From contig CM042688.1 of assembly GCA_023614405.1 (NCBI GenBank), positions 381,535,331-381,599,330 of the forward strand: DNA of 64,000 nt. Reading direction: 5' to 3'. This document shows, one piece after another, positions 46,333 through 58,172 of this stretch. Source of the stretch: Avena insularis (taxonomy: Eukaryota > Streptophyta > Magnoliopsida > Poales > Poaceae). A model generated the notes under the pieces. That model made no database searches. It was not told the DNA's origin and saw only the letters and a list, made by a program, of their open reading frames with translations. Every line of letters begins with the position of its first letter. The first letter of the stretch is position 1. A program made the translations under genes and the position numbers.

Positions 46333-48762
46333 TTTCAGCACCCGAATTTTTAATCCCAGATGCCTCTTATGCCATACATCACAATCCCAGGATTACCATT
46401 TTTGCGAGACATAACAGATGGATATCACAGTACATCATCCATTACAAACCATACTACAGTATTACAACAAAATAAAGGATCTCATGATCCAGTCTAAGTA
46501 CAATCAAGTAGCGGAATAAATAGCGTAGCGGTGGGGTCCATCTTTAGAGTCACAGGCAATGCTGACGATGGGAGATAGTCCTAGTTATCATAGCTGTCCT
46601 GCTGTCCTTCATCTTGGTAGTCTCCTTCATAGTCTGGCCATAGGAATAGCCAGGGACAAAAGCCATGAATACTCTTTAAGTACTCGCAAACTACCACTAA
46701 CAAGTAGTATAGTTCTAGTAAGAATACTAACTCTAAGTTTAATTGGGAAGTTAAGTTTGAAACCTAAGCTAAGTTCAGAAACAAAGAAAGATAAAAGAAG
46801 TTTGAAAACACCTAAGTGGGAACTTAATTATCATAGTCATAACTCTGTTGTGGTCAAGTCATGTCACAATTCATTTCATAAGTTGTTTTGAAAACATCTG
46901 ACAACGGAACAGTATGGCCACTCCAACTATCCATAACTGCGGACACGGCTATTCGAATAGTTTGACACTCTGCAGAGGTGGCACACTTTCACCACAAGAT
47001 TCGATACATCTGTCAGGGATAACCCTGAATCATCATACTTAGTATGCAGATAATCAAACATAACCTTTCCTTTACACACCCTAGTATAAGCAGCTCTCCT
47101 ATGAGCATGGCCTCCCAACCATGACCATCTGTCATCTTGGGCACTGCATAGGTGGACAACATTGAAAGGTAGCCTCAGCTCAGACCTCTCCCGCGAGGGA
47201 ACTAATACTAATGCATATAAACTTCCGGCTAAGCCTTACCCAATTCAGGTATTGTGGTTGTACGGTAAAAATTGTAATGGTATCGCATCCAAACCCAACC
47301 ATCAGTTTTATAAAAGGGCTAAGGCTCATGCCTCAACATTTTCATCATCATAAACCATTTGTGTTTCTCAACACATGTCAAAACATCTCAATGGAATGAC
47401 TAATCATTCCAAGGTTTTCACAAGTCATTTTCACCATGTATTCCCATCTAAAGTGAATCAAGTTTTGGGTTTTGTTCCAACTACTAAGTTTAGAGTGTTC
47501 ACTAATCTGGGATGCTAACCTCAATCTCATGCCATAGAATGACATCTAATTCTAACTAGATAGGTCAAGTTTTATACTCTTTATGCTACCTTTAAACAAG
47601 TAAAGGACTTTGGTAAAGTAAAGAAAGTAAAGCTTGTAAATAAAACTTGGAGTAGGTATAAATCAAAGTGGTATAACCAAAGCATGCCTAATGCATTTTC
47701 TTAGGTTGTCTAGCTTAATTCTAACTTTCTAACAATAGCTTGCCTTGGTTGGTGCAGTGATTGAAGTTTTCTTCTTCCTCCTCTTGGTAGAACTCCTCCT
47801 CCTCGTAGACTTGGTCGGTACTATCGTCTATAAATACATATGGGATACACAATCACCAAACAATACTTAACTAGTCTACTTAGCACACTAAGGCACACAT
47901 TTTATGATTTAGTATCATCACAAACATCATAAGGTTTAATGAACTAGCTTCATCCTTTTTATTTGAGAAAAGTAATTTCTACTCATTGAAATTAACCAAG
48001 ATTTAATATTCTCCAATTAAAACATGGGATCATGTGGACACATGTCATCACCACATATTCTAACATATGGGAATGTGATTTAAAGGTTGGATCATATTTT
48101 AATAAGTTCAACTTTAATAATTAATGATTTAAAGTGACTAGAAATGCGTATATAGCATTATTTTGGTACTAGTCCAAAGTCACTATATGCCTAACATAAT
48201 ATTATTACGTATTCAGATAGGTATGGTTAAATGTGATTTTTGAGAGTTGGAATCAACTCAAAATCTATTATGGTTGATTTTATAAAAATGTTCGAATATG
48301 CAAAAGCTTCTGTTTTGTTATTTTAACTAGGAGAGGTCTCTAACTCTAAAAGATTTAGTATCTTTACAACAAAATTGGAATCACTCAATTTGGTTCAGTA
48401 AAACTCTCTAAAATGATTTTTAAACTAAGGGACAAAATTGATTCTAAATCTAAATAGAAAAACCTATATTTGAATCTACGTACTTAGGCGGGAAACTAAT
48501 TGGGTCGGCCCAGTGGCGCTCCGCGGCGCAGAGGGCGACTGACAGTGGGGTCCCGCATGTTCTTAAAACCCAAAGCAACACGGGACGATCTGGGCCACAC
48601 GATTAGAACACAGATCGAGGACTCACGGTCGTCGTCGACGACGGACTCGTCGCCGGTAAGATTGAACCCTAAACAGCCGGTGGGGGTCTATTGGGGACGT
48701 ACAGGGCTCCAGCTAGTGCGACGAGGCGGGCAAACGGACTGGTGACGACTCAAAGCGAGGTC
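46333..48762 (-). mobile_element. Partial outer (3') LTR of the left Ty3/gypsy element
   Basis: Co-linear with 58,189 to about 60,640 at high identity over 2.4 kb, including ggcgggaaactaattggg and cggtcgtcgtcgacgacgga near its right end. The first bases are tttcagcaccc where the intact LTR has tgtcaacaccc, so the terminal TG has mutated. Homology stops at about 48,762, leaving the remaining 1.4 kb of the LTR missing. The CACTA-type element begins about 50-100 bp further on. Open frames inside are not genes. Confidence 0.88.
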
Positions 48763-48969
48763 GAGTGGACTCAGATTCGCACTGCTGGCGCCAGTTGAAA
48801 GTCAGCAGCAAGACCACTAGGACATGTAGCTGATCTTGTGAAACTACGATGCCGCTTTGTTTTGGACTATGCCCAAAAGTTTTGTGGCGCATATCATAGT
48901 AATGCGCCAAAGAAGTTGTAAATTCAGTGGCGCATTTTAGAGGATTGCGCCACTGAACTTTCACACTTA

Positions 48970-50183
48970 GCCAAATAAACGGTTCGGCCTCCCCTGCTAC
49001 CTTCTCCATTTCTTTCCCTCATCTCACCCCGCACAAACCCTAGCTAATCGCCCTCGCCACGGAAGCCGACATGGAGGAGAGCCCGTGGAGGAGAACCCCA
49101 TCACCACCGCGCCGGAGCCCGTGGAGGAGGAGGCCTGCCCCGCCCCGCCCCGCCTGTGACCTAGGAGGAGGAGGCCCGCCACCGCTGCTCCGGAGCCCGT
49201 GGAGGAGGAGGCCCGCCCCGCCTCGGCTATGACCTAGGAGGAGGTGGCCTGCAACGTCCGCAGCAGGAGCACCGCCGCCACCCTCGTCGACAACCACCTC
49301 ACCATCCGTAGGTACACTTCCCGCTCTCTTCTTTTCCCCCTCTCTGCAAGAATGCTCTACTCCACAGGTACACTTCTGTGAATTTTAGTTTAATACTAGG
49401 AAGTTGCAAGAATGATCTAGGGCTTGCATCAGAGCTTAGTTTAGTGCGACGCGGCCTGGGTTACTTGTAGTTCTAACATCATGTGCACTTGTGCTGCTAC
49501 TTGTTAAAATCCTCTCTGTTATATTCTCTGCTTTGCTAAAGAGAATTCCTCCCGGTACAGACACCAATTGTGCTTCAGCAAACATGGTTCAGTTCATGGC
49601 TTTGTTAAGTTACATTTTTTTGAATAATTCTTTCTCTTTCATTCTATTGAATTTATCTTTGAGGGCTTGGCTAGTTTTTGTCGATGGTTGATACCTACAC
49701 GGGCAGATGCTCAAGACACCGAGATACCTACATGTCTCCTTGCATACCGAGCATATTACTTTGTTAAGAAATACAAGGTTGAGAGTTGTGATTATTTTGT
49801 TCTTTTAGGAACACATCACATCCATCATATTGTGATGAAAAATATAGCTCCTTGCATACTGAGCTTACTACTTGGGCAATATAAAATACTCGTGTTCACC
49901 ATCAAACTGGTAGTGCTCAAATCAGAGCTTAGTTTAATACTAGGAAGTTGCAAGAATTATCTAGGGCTTGCATTCATGTAAACCAGGTTTTGCTTGACAG
50001 TAACATATCCAATACTGCACTGTACATACTAAACTTAGAGTACTGAATAACTAACGCAACACTATACTAGGCATGCTAAATTCAGTGCATTCATGTAAAT
50101 CAGGTTCTAAATTTGATGATTGAATTATCAAGGGCCTGGGTTACTTGTAGTTCTAGAGTTCTAGTACACTAGGACTGCAACTA
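48970..50183. other. 5' region of the second CACTA element
   Basis: 49,065-49,250 has three or more imperfect copies of gcccgtggaggaggaggccc (C/G-rich), possibly a leader exon beginning ATGGAGGAGAGCCCG, followed by a gtaggt donor at 49,308. The rest, to 50,183, is AT-rich with a duplicated phrase (ttaatactaggaagttgcaag at 49,390 and 49,933). No domain recognised. Confidence 0.4.
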
Positions 50184-50341
50184 AGTATGCAAGTGGGTAA
50201 CCTTTAGGGTACCCTCTACCCTCTTTAGTACAAAAAATAAACTAAATTTTCACAGATCGTAATTTTTTGAGAAAAATAGTTCATTTGTTTGAACTATACT
50301 AAAATAGATGGTACCCTAAAGGTTTCAAACATGCATCTCTA
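50184..50341. mobile_element. Putative MITE with 10-bp target duplication (Mutator-like?)
   Basis: Terminal inverted repeats of about 31 bp pair 50,184-50,213 with 50,310-50,341; the inner 15 bp (aacctttagggtacc and its inverse) are perfect. Directly outside both ends is actgcaacta (50,174-50,183 and 50,342-50,351). A 9-11-bp duplication is the signature of Mutator-like elements. The element is about 158 bp and non-coding. Confidence 0.7.
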
Positions 50342-51238
50342 ACTGCAACTACTGGGGTCTCCTTTTCAGCATACCAAGCTTTCTAGTTTACTCTAACATA
50401 TTTTGTTGATCCTTTTAGACTTTGAGTTAGGTACCTTCTTCACTTCTGTTACACTATATATTTCATTCAAATGTTATTTTTTACTGTTCCATATATTGTG
50501 TGAATCTGGTCTGTGTTATTTACAATTTTAAGAAATGTCTTGGATACTTTACAGACTGCTTTTATTTCCTTTGCACTATCCATAGAGAATTTCGTGCTTC
50601 CCTTTCCAGTGCTCCCAAGAACATCTATGTATGTTTGTTTCTATGCCCCTGGTTTCCTGATGATTATTGCTACGACACTTGTGATGTTCAGCTTTTTTAT
50701 CAAGAATCGTTGTACTGTTCTCTATCTCTGTGCAAGAAGAAGAGAGAATGTGCAAGGTAAAGTGTGTGTAAAGTGAACTGTGCAAGGTAAAGTGTGTGTA
50801 CTATAACTTGATAGCCTGTGTGTGTGCAAGAAGAAGAGAGAATGTGTGTGTCTCTGTGTACTATAACTGCTACTCCGTTTTCATTCAGTAGAAGCACATG
50901 TCTAGTATATATACTGCTTATATATTATTTGCTTTACCCTTTTATGTTTTTTAAGTTCTTCTTATACATGTATATGTTATACTGTTGCGTGAATGATGGA
51001 TGGGGCTGCATGGATGATGATGCTGGGGTCAATGCATGGGGCTGTCAATATGGGGATGGGGTGTTTTTTCTTGCAGGGATTTCATTTGAGTTGCCCATTT
51101 CTCCCGAAGTGTCGATTCACTTCCGTTTCGGTGGAGAAATGGGCACTCCTAGGTCAAAAAATTAGCAAAGGTCATGCCGAATTTTTCGGCCGAGATTTGT
51201 GCTAACTTTTTGCCTCTTTTAAATAGAGTAGTGCAAAC

Positions 51239-54200
51239 ATGTCGGGCAACAAGGAGTCTGGCCCTTCTAAGCACATGATCAGCGTAGAAGAACAAGCTAG
51301 ACAGGCCAACCAGTCATTCTGGTGGGGGTCCCAATAGGAGGAGGAGGAGGAGGCGATGAGGATGACACCACCACCGGAGGAGGAGGCGACCGTCGCCAGA
51401 GCTGCTGGGGCCAATGAGGGCGGAGATCCTGATTATGAGGGGGACAAAGACGACTACGATGGAACTAGTGAAGGCGGCGGCAAAGAGGATGACACCACCG
51501 ATGGCGGCGCCTGCACGGATGGCGGCGAGCGCACGGATGGTGGTAGCGGCAAACTGACCGCTTCTTAGAAGAAGAAGAAGGAACAAAAGGAGCGAAAGTT
51601 GCCAGTGCTCGCCACCGTCTGCGATGAGTTCACTGAGGTCACAGAAAGTGGCCTACCCATTGCGCTAGAGGCGATTGCTAAAGGGTACGGCCTGTATCTC
51701 AGGTGCATTGTACGGGAAAGCATGTCGATCAACACGAAGTACATCAGACATGCTGACAATGCAGCTTTGGTCAATAACCTCCTTAAGAAGCTTCACAAGC
51801 GATACAGATCCCCAAAGCGGTTTAGAAACCTCGAGAGAAAGAACCCGGTGAACAAACTAGCCCTCACGAAGATGAGCAACGCCTTGAGCAGCTGGAAAAC
51901 CCGGGTGAAGAATATCATTGACAAAGGTGAAAGCTGGGAGGTTATTAGTAAGAAAAATCCGATGCTCGACAAAGAGGAGTTTACGATATTGAAGGCGGAT
52001 ATAGCTACCGCTGACGCTATAAAATGGACTAAATGGGGAAGGGGTATGCGGGAACAGAACATAGGTAACCACCGCCTTGGAAGCGGCGGTTACAGGGGGA
52101 AACATGCCATTTGGGACAAGGAGGACTCCGAGCTTGAACGCCTTGGTAAAGAGAACCCTTGGCTTAAAATCACGGACTTGCAGCTTAGGCAATTTGTTCG
52201 GGCCCGCTACTACCTAGACAAGGAAACAGGGGAGTTCATCACCGACCATCCGGAGGTGAAGGAATTCGAGAAGAAGCTAGTAAGGAATTTATCACCAATC
52301 TCAAGTCTATTGCGTTCTAATTAAAATAATGAAGCCAAGAATCTAAATGGGTTCACCTTTCCTTGTCTCTGCAGGAGGATGAACTGAACGCTACTGCCAC
52401 AGAGTCGTCCCAGGATTCGACGGAGCCGTGGGACACGGTTTTCAACAGGGCGACCAATGCTTACAAGAAGAGGGACAAGGGGTTGCCGCTGTCCTCAGCT
52501 GGCCGTGTGTCCGGCTTCGGTACGAGCATGAAGTTCAAGGAGTACTACAAAGAGGATGCCAAGAAAAGAAGGGAGAGGACGAACCAGGATAAAGCCACTG
52601 TTGCAGAGCTGAAGATGAAGGTGCAGACACTGGAGGAGAAGGCGGTGGACGAGAAAACGGTGGACAAGTTAGTGGAAGAGAAGCTCCCCTCGATGACCCC
52701 CCCTGAGTTTTTCGAGGGGCTTACTGCTTGGAATGCGGGAGGTCGACAGGGGCCGATACATCTGCCCAGCTTAAGTGGCAGCAACTCGGGCATCAATGTT
52801 ACCATGTCGCCGGACCTTGTGACCCCGCCGGCCGTCAACGTCGGGAAGCAGCCGCTCGTTTTGGTCACACCGATGCCCCCTCCCGCCAAAGATACCAATA
52901 AGGCACAGCCGACGGCGGTGGTGCTTCGTGAGGCACCCGAGCGGGAGATTGCAGATGATGATAGGCCGGCCGCCGACATTGGCTATGTCTCTACATTAGC
53001 CGAGATCCTCGGCATCACCAAGGTAACTAATTTGTTAGTGCACGCCATCTCCTTGATGCCTTTGATGCATGACTGCTGCCATCTCATGACGCCCAAGAAC
53101 ATGTTTTTGCCTCAGGACACTTCTTGTGTACTCCTGCTTAAAGATGTCGGCGATGAGTTGAAGGATGTTGCTAAGGGCACTCTTATACAACCGGTGAGCC
53201 GCACGATGCACAACAATCCAATGGATGATGACGTGATGAGGGTCAGGTTGACTCGGTGTTGCCAGGGTGCGACGACATGGACCCCCCTTTTAACCTCAGG
53301 GAGCTGACGAACACAAGACCCTTGGGGAATGCTACAACTAGCCCTTGACATGGCCGAAGACCCAGATTCGTCTTACGGGGGGAGCACTGGAGCCACCTCT
53401 CGACCGATCGCACGGCCACCACCTCGGAAGCTAGTAGCCGTCGTCGTCGCTACCACCAGCCGTCACCATCAGCTCTTGGCAGCGTGTGCACCGCCACATG
53501 GCAAAGACGTTCTGCCACAACCGCCGTCGCCCCCGCTACCACCACCACATGATGGCACCCATGAAGATGATGATGAATTGGTCAACATTGACGACTTCAT
53601 CAACACCGGTGCCGCCAAAGGATTGTATATGCCTTCTGTGGATGAAGAACCCTTCACAGCTCGCGATGACCATCAAGCTGGTCGGCCCAATACATGCACG
53701 CATCGCCTGGTCTTCCATGGTCTTTCTCAAGAGACGCCTCCGGCCGCCGATCCACCACAAGAGAACCCGGGATTGGTTTTCAGCCCCAACACACTCCGAA
53801 AGGCGACTGATGAGCAGATGGCAGTGGCTGACACTGTTGTGAAGAAGAAGCACTACAGGAAGAGAGGTAATAATAATAATAAGAAGGGTGCGAGCCAGCC
53901 TCTTCCGAAGAGGATCCGGGGTCAGGACACCATCGTCGTACCATCCACACAATATGGCTTGCCCCGAGTGCATGTAGCTGGTGATCCGATATTGACTCCG
54001 GATATGATCCACATTGCGGTTGGAGCCATGTTAACTTTGCACGAGGGTGTCAAGACACTAGAGGGCCTCCTTGTTAAAGACGAAGATCCAAATTACCCGG
54101 TTTTCACGGCCAAGGTGCCATTGGACGTGGGCTTCGTCGATGAACCCCTCGTGGATATATTCTTCATAGCTTTCGAGGACATATTCAAGCTGTTTCTCAC

Positions 54201-55101
54201 AAAACGGCTGGACTATAACTTGGTCCGCCTATACGCGCTCAATCTGGCGATCACGATCAAGAGAGAGAGGACCCCGGAAATCGCGATAGTGGATCCCTAC
54301 TACATACGGGACAACCAGTTGGTCGAAGGATCAGAGACACGGACCAAGGCGACGGCGTACCTCGAGAAGTTCATGGTGGACAACAAGAGGAAGGGCACAC
54401 TTCTTTTGCCTTTCTTTCCCGAGTAAGTACACACACTCGCTCATCGCCACCGTAACTTATGCATTTCTTATAGATTTCTTCCTTTGATCTTTTTCCAACA
54501 TTCTGTTCCAATTGTGTTGCGCAGAGACAAATATTGCACACTCATCGTCCTTGCCCCGAGGTATTCGCTAGCCACGTATTTCGACTTGGGGAGTTTGACG
54601 AAGAAGAAAGGCTACACCAGAATAAGGGGTGTTCTCAATGAGGCTCTCGAGGGCTACACCAAGAAGGGACGCACCTTCATAGATAGGGGGAATGTATCAA
54701 GGATGGCAAACACATGTTCAAGCATGTGCTCGAGTTCCCCTGCATCAAGCAGTCGACTGCTAGTGCCAAGGAGGCCTTCTACATCCTCCATCACCTTAAA
54801 GGCTATTTTCGGGATTGCCAGAACCTAACGCTGCCATCTAGTCTCCGAGGATGGGCCGAAACTTTGGCGAAAATCGACGATGCTGATCTTAGAGAAGACT
54901 TCCATCGCATTCAGATGAAGTTGTCACAAATCATCATTGAAGATGTCAACACAAGGGGGTGCCCTACAACAAGGCAGAGGGTTGAGTAAGAGGGAGATCG
55001 AAGAACGCCTCCGTAAGAAGGGTGACACAAGGACGTGGATGACGAAAGAGGGCTATCTACCGTTCCTAAAGCCAAGCGATAAGAGGAAGTCTTCATCATG
55101 A
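51239..55101 (+). pseudogene. TNPA-like gene with Ulp1 (C48)-like tail, second CACTA
   Basis: Exon 1 is 51,239-52,279, one frame from MSGNKESGPSKHMISVEEQA through an acidic Gly/Asp-rich stretch to ALSSWKTRVKNIIDKGESWE and GKHAIWDKEDSELERLGKEN; in-frame TAGs lie at 51,335-51,337 and 51,566-51,568. Intron 52,280-52,374. Exon 2 52,375-53,022 (coiled coil AELKMKVQTLEEKAVDEKTV). Exon 3 from 53,116; TGA at 53,305. The frame resumes 53,329-54,422 (basic YRKRGNNNNKK linker, then KRERTPEIAIVDPYYIRDNQ). Exon 5 starts 54,525 in phase, joining KGTLLLPFFPE to DKYCTLIVLAPRYSLATYFD, the fold pattern of Ulp1 proteases. Frameshifts near 54,690 and 54,950 precede the tail (FPCIKQSTASAKEAFY, then REIEERLRKKGDTRTWMTKE) ending TGA 55,099-55,101. 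The His and Cys positions of a C48 protease are not conserved. Confidence 0.7.
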
Positions 55102-55396
55102 TCTATGTGTGCCTCTAGCTTGATCCTGTGTGTGTATATTCTTGACGGACGCCAGCTGTATTAGTGTGTGTGTCATAAACTTTACTATCTCGTGGTCGAA
55201 ATGGTTATTGTTATTAGACTTAAACTACCTTGTGGTCGTGTTGTCGTTGAACTTATTGCTTCTATGATGATCTATATTTTAGGTTTATGGATCCTTTGTT
55301 TTATATTCTATGAATATATATATATATATATGCATGTAAACCCTTTATTCATTCTTTTTGTTGTATTTTTACTAATATACCTTGTCGTCTATAGAG

Positions 55397-55639
55397 ATGG
55401 CGACGAGGTGGTATGTGGTGTACATGGGTAGGGTTCCAGGAGTCCACGAGGACTGGGAGGATTGTCACAAACAAGTGAACAAGTTCAGCGACAACATCTA
55501 CAAAGGATACGCGACTAGAGAGGATGCGATAGCCAAGTGGAGGAACCACTTGTGGAAGAAGAACCGGATGAAGATATTGGTCAGTCTAATGCTCTTGCTC
55601 ACCATTATCACAGTTGTATTCTATTTGATCCTAGTGTAG
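55397..55639 (+). CDS. 80-aa protein: RNase H1 N-terminal/viroplasmin-like domain plus C-terminal membrane segment
   Basis: The ATG at 55,397 follows a TATA-rich run (55,313-55,330) by about 70 bp and the frame is open to TAG at 55,637-55,639. Residues 4-49 (WYVVYMGRVPGVHEDWEDC, then QVNKFSDNIYKGYATREDAI) match the small fold at the N-terminus of RNase H1, also called the caulimovirus viroplasmin-like domain, which binds RNA/DNA hybrids or dsRNA in RNase H1. Residues 60-80 (ILVSLMLLLTIITVVFYLIL) are a strong hydrophobic helix at the very C-terminus, so the protein would be tail-anchored with the domain facing the cytosol or nucleus. No RNase H catalytic domain follows. It is the only undamaged ORF with a clear domain in the second CACTA. 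Role unknown; domain call fairly safe, membrane topology inferred. Confidence 0.65.
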   Translation: MATRWYVVYMGRVPGVHEDWEDCHKQVNKFSDNIYKGYATREDAIAKWRNHLWKKNRMKILVSLMLLLTIITVVFYLILV

Positions 55640-56148
55640 GCGGCGGTGGCCACTTCATATTTGTAATGTGAGATGATATGAACTTTGTATTTGGCGCTTG
55701 TGTAAAAATTTGGCACTTGACACTATATATGTATCTCGATCGGGCTCTAAGTGTTTGTATTATATATATGTCGATTTTCATGCATCTACTACTTGTGCAA
55801 TGTATTTAATACTCATATGGATAAATACTGTATAAATCCTGTATAAATACCTGATTATACACCAGGAAAGTATTTGACTTTGAATACATGTTACACAATC
55901 AGTGGCGCATATAATTATATAGTCAGTGGCGCGTGAGCTTTCTGTGGCGCATATAAGTAAATGCGCCACAAAAGTTCTTCCTGTGGTGCATATGAAGAAA
56001 TGCGCCATAGAAGTCTGGGACTTCTGTAGCGCATATCTATATGCGCCACAGGAAGTAGTTATCAGTGGCGAGGTAACAGTGGCGACTAGGATATGCGCCA
56101 CAGAAGTCCAATTTTCATGCGCCACAGATGGGCTATTTCCTAGTAGTA
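55640..56148. repeat. 3' flank and right subterminal repeats of the second CACTA
   Basis: 55,640-55,890 is AT-rich non-coding sequence with tatatatat runs. From 55,903 there are about ten copies of tGTGGCGCAT or its inverse (atgcgccac), some adjacent and inverted (tgtggcgcatataagtaaat then gcgccaca), able to form hairpins. The terminus is at 56,148. Confidence 0.8.
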
Positions 56149-56934
56149 ATATCTCGCAGAAGGGTTGGGACGGTACTTCTGGTGACTGTTGGCTCCATCT
56201 TGGAGCATCATATGATGTTTGTGGTTGTCATTTGCCTGGTTAAGCTTTCCTTCCATCTGAATGGCAAAGTCGACTAACTCTTCAAGATCCTAGAAACGGA
56301 TGTTGACGAGGACAGTCTGCATCTCATCATGCAGTCTGTTCAAGAATCTCTCCTTCTTCTTGGCCTCCGTGTTGATCTCATCAGGTGCATACCTGGCAAG
56401 GGACAGGAATCTGTCACAGTACTCCACTATAGTAATTCTGCCTTGCTTCAACTCTCGGAATTCATCCCTCATTTGGGTGACTAGACCTTGCGGCACGTGG
56501 GTGTGGCTGAACTTGATCTTGAAGGCTTCCCATGTCATCAATTGACCATGGTTCATTGTGCGGACGCTATTCCACCATGCTCTTGCATCTCCTGCCAAAT
56601 AGTGGGTGGCAAAAAGAACCTTCTCGTTGGCATCCACTCTAGCTACTTCTAAGTTGTTCTCCATTGTCTGCAACTAGTCATCAGCATGCAGTGGGTTGTC
56701 TGAAGTACTAAAGATTGGGGGATTTGTATTCTGGAAGTTTTTGAGTTTGGATCCATGATGATCCTGATTTCCATGGTTCTGATTCTTATGAGCCATCTCG
56801 GCGATCTGCTGTAGTATTGCTAGATTAGCCTGGCGCTCTGCCCTGCTTGCTTCACGGTCTGCAATGAGAGTCTACAGAATCTGCAGCATTGGGTCTTGCG
56901 ATGAGCTTCTCCCTCCTTGGTTTCCATGAGTCAT
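56149..56934 (-). pseudogene. gag of the left Ty3/gypsy element (truncated)
   Basis: The frame begins at ATG 56,934 (MTHGNQGGRSSSQDPMLQIL) and runs with in-frame TAG at 56,872-56,874 and 56,674-56,676. It includes the gag capsid-type domain (HYLAGDARAWWNSV, then WEAFKIKFSHTHVP, FRELKQGRITIVEYCDRFLS), a stop near 56,290, and further gag-like sequence up to the CACTA terminus. Gag forms the particle that packages element RNA. The C-terminal part, any zinc knuckle, and the whole of pol that should follow are missing; the second CACTA occupies that place. Confidence 0.85.
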
Positions 56935-57189
56935 CTGAAGATTGAGGTAGATAAAGGGGTAAGAGGGAAAATTCTATGGTTTATGGTTTTCATTTCAAAG
57001 CTAAAACTTTGAGTTTGACTCAGGTTTTTGCAACTAACTTCTTTTCATTCATTCAAGCAAAGCACACGATACAAACACACACACACACACCACAACATCA
57101 AAGGTAAACAGATGGTTTTAGGAACCATTCTGTAAGCTACGATACAATGGGACTAATACATCTCATGCTACGACAGTGCTCTAGTGCAT

Positions 57190-57929
57190 CTACTCATCAT
57201 CGATGAAGTCAAAGTCGTCATCGTCGGTGTTGAAGTCCACGGCATCTTCCTCCAAAAATTCATCATCATTACTGAGGTAAGAGTCAATATCCCCTTGTAT
57301 ATCTTCACCTTCCTTTTCTACTTCCTTTACTACAAGCTGAGCTTCTTGCTCCTTGATGGTCTTCTCGAGGTCGGCCACCTTCTTGCAAAGATGGTCGATG
57401 GTGCGATCCTTCTTGGCGTGTTGACTGCGCAGAGACTGACGATCCTGGATGAGAGTGAGGAAGTCTAGGCCTTCTGGGCTGCAATGGCGAGGCTGTTGTT
57501 GGCGAGCTCTCTAGCATTGTCCAACTCCTTCTGTTTGTCGTACAGTAGGAAGTCGAGGTTCTCCACTTGACGCTTCAGTATTGGGTGACTTGGCATCTCT
57601 AGCGGCATTCCCATGGAATCACGCCTTGCATAGTGAACAAAGCGGGTTCCTTGGATGAGGTTGACACTGAGGGCACACAGACGTGCGAGAGCTTCATGCA
57701 TTGCCCTGGCTAATCCATCTAGCCAGTTGTTCTCTCTCACCGAGAACTGAATCCTCCCAGATACTGGTGCTTCTATCTTGCCTCGAAGATCAGAAGTTAC
57801 TAGCCATTGTAAATCTCCTCCTGGTGGACCCGGGAGTTGAGCTCCAAGGAATTCCAGATGAGGATGCTCCAAGAACTCAGATAGTGCATCCAAATCCCTC
57901 TCGAAGATCAGTTGGCCTCTGTTGCCCAA
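57190..57929 (-). pseudogene. Additional ORF upstream of gag in the Ty3/gypsy element
   Basis: 57,929-57,465 reads MGNRGQLIFERDLDALSEFL through a mostly alpha/beta globular-looking region to NARELANNSLAIAAQKA, where a frameshift near 57,466 breaks it. The next frame carries LRSQHAKKDRTIDHLCKK (coiled coil, about 57,440-57,380) and 57,378-57,190 a Glu/Asp tail (DDDDFDFIDDE). I do not recognise a catalytic domain. It sits between the primer site and gag, so it is an extra pre-gag ORF. Function unknown. Confidence 0.55.
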
Positions 57930-58172
57930 CTGGTAGAACTTCTATATTGAGCTTCCATCTATAAGAATTTAGGATGATAAAGTTAGTGAAGTGATCAAGT
58001 GTGTCAAATTTTTATGTAGTAATGTAAGACTTTGGAGGAACATGAATTTTTTTGAAAGAAAGAATTCCCAAGGGTAAGAGAGGAAATAGTTTTCATATGT
58101 ACTCACTTTTGTTTTTGAAACTAAGTTTTTGTTCGGACGTCCATTCTAACTAGGGTTTCCTATGGTCAAGAT
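57930..58172. other. Untranslated leader of the left gypsy element
   Basis: 243 bp between the primer-binding site and the first ORF of the minus-strand element. It has G/A-rich patches and no gene. Confidence 0.5.

Larger units (their letters stand above)
48815..56148. mobile_element. Second CACTA-type element, eroded ends
   Basis: The right end reads ggctatttcctagtagta, the inverse of CACTACTAGGAAATAGCC with the outermost base changed. The left end is poorer: cactaggacatg at 48,815, or ttggactatgccca at 48,861. Both sides carry the subterminal motif GTGGCGCAT/ATGCGCCAC: at least four copies at 48,878-48,960 and about ten at 55,905-56,130. No matching 3-bp target duplication is found. Inside is a TNPA-like gene with a Ulp1-like tail and a small RNase H1-N-type ORF. 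There is no TNP2, so it is non-autonomous. Confidence 0.75.

Noticed and set aside
50500..51165. Hydrophobic plus-strand frames upstream of the second CACTA's TNPA-like gene
   Set aside because: Several overlapping frames are equally open, codon use is AT-driven and no splice context links them to the downstream exons.
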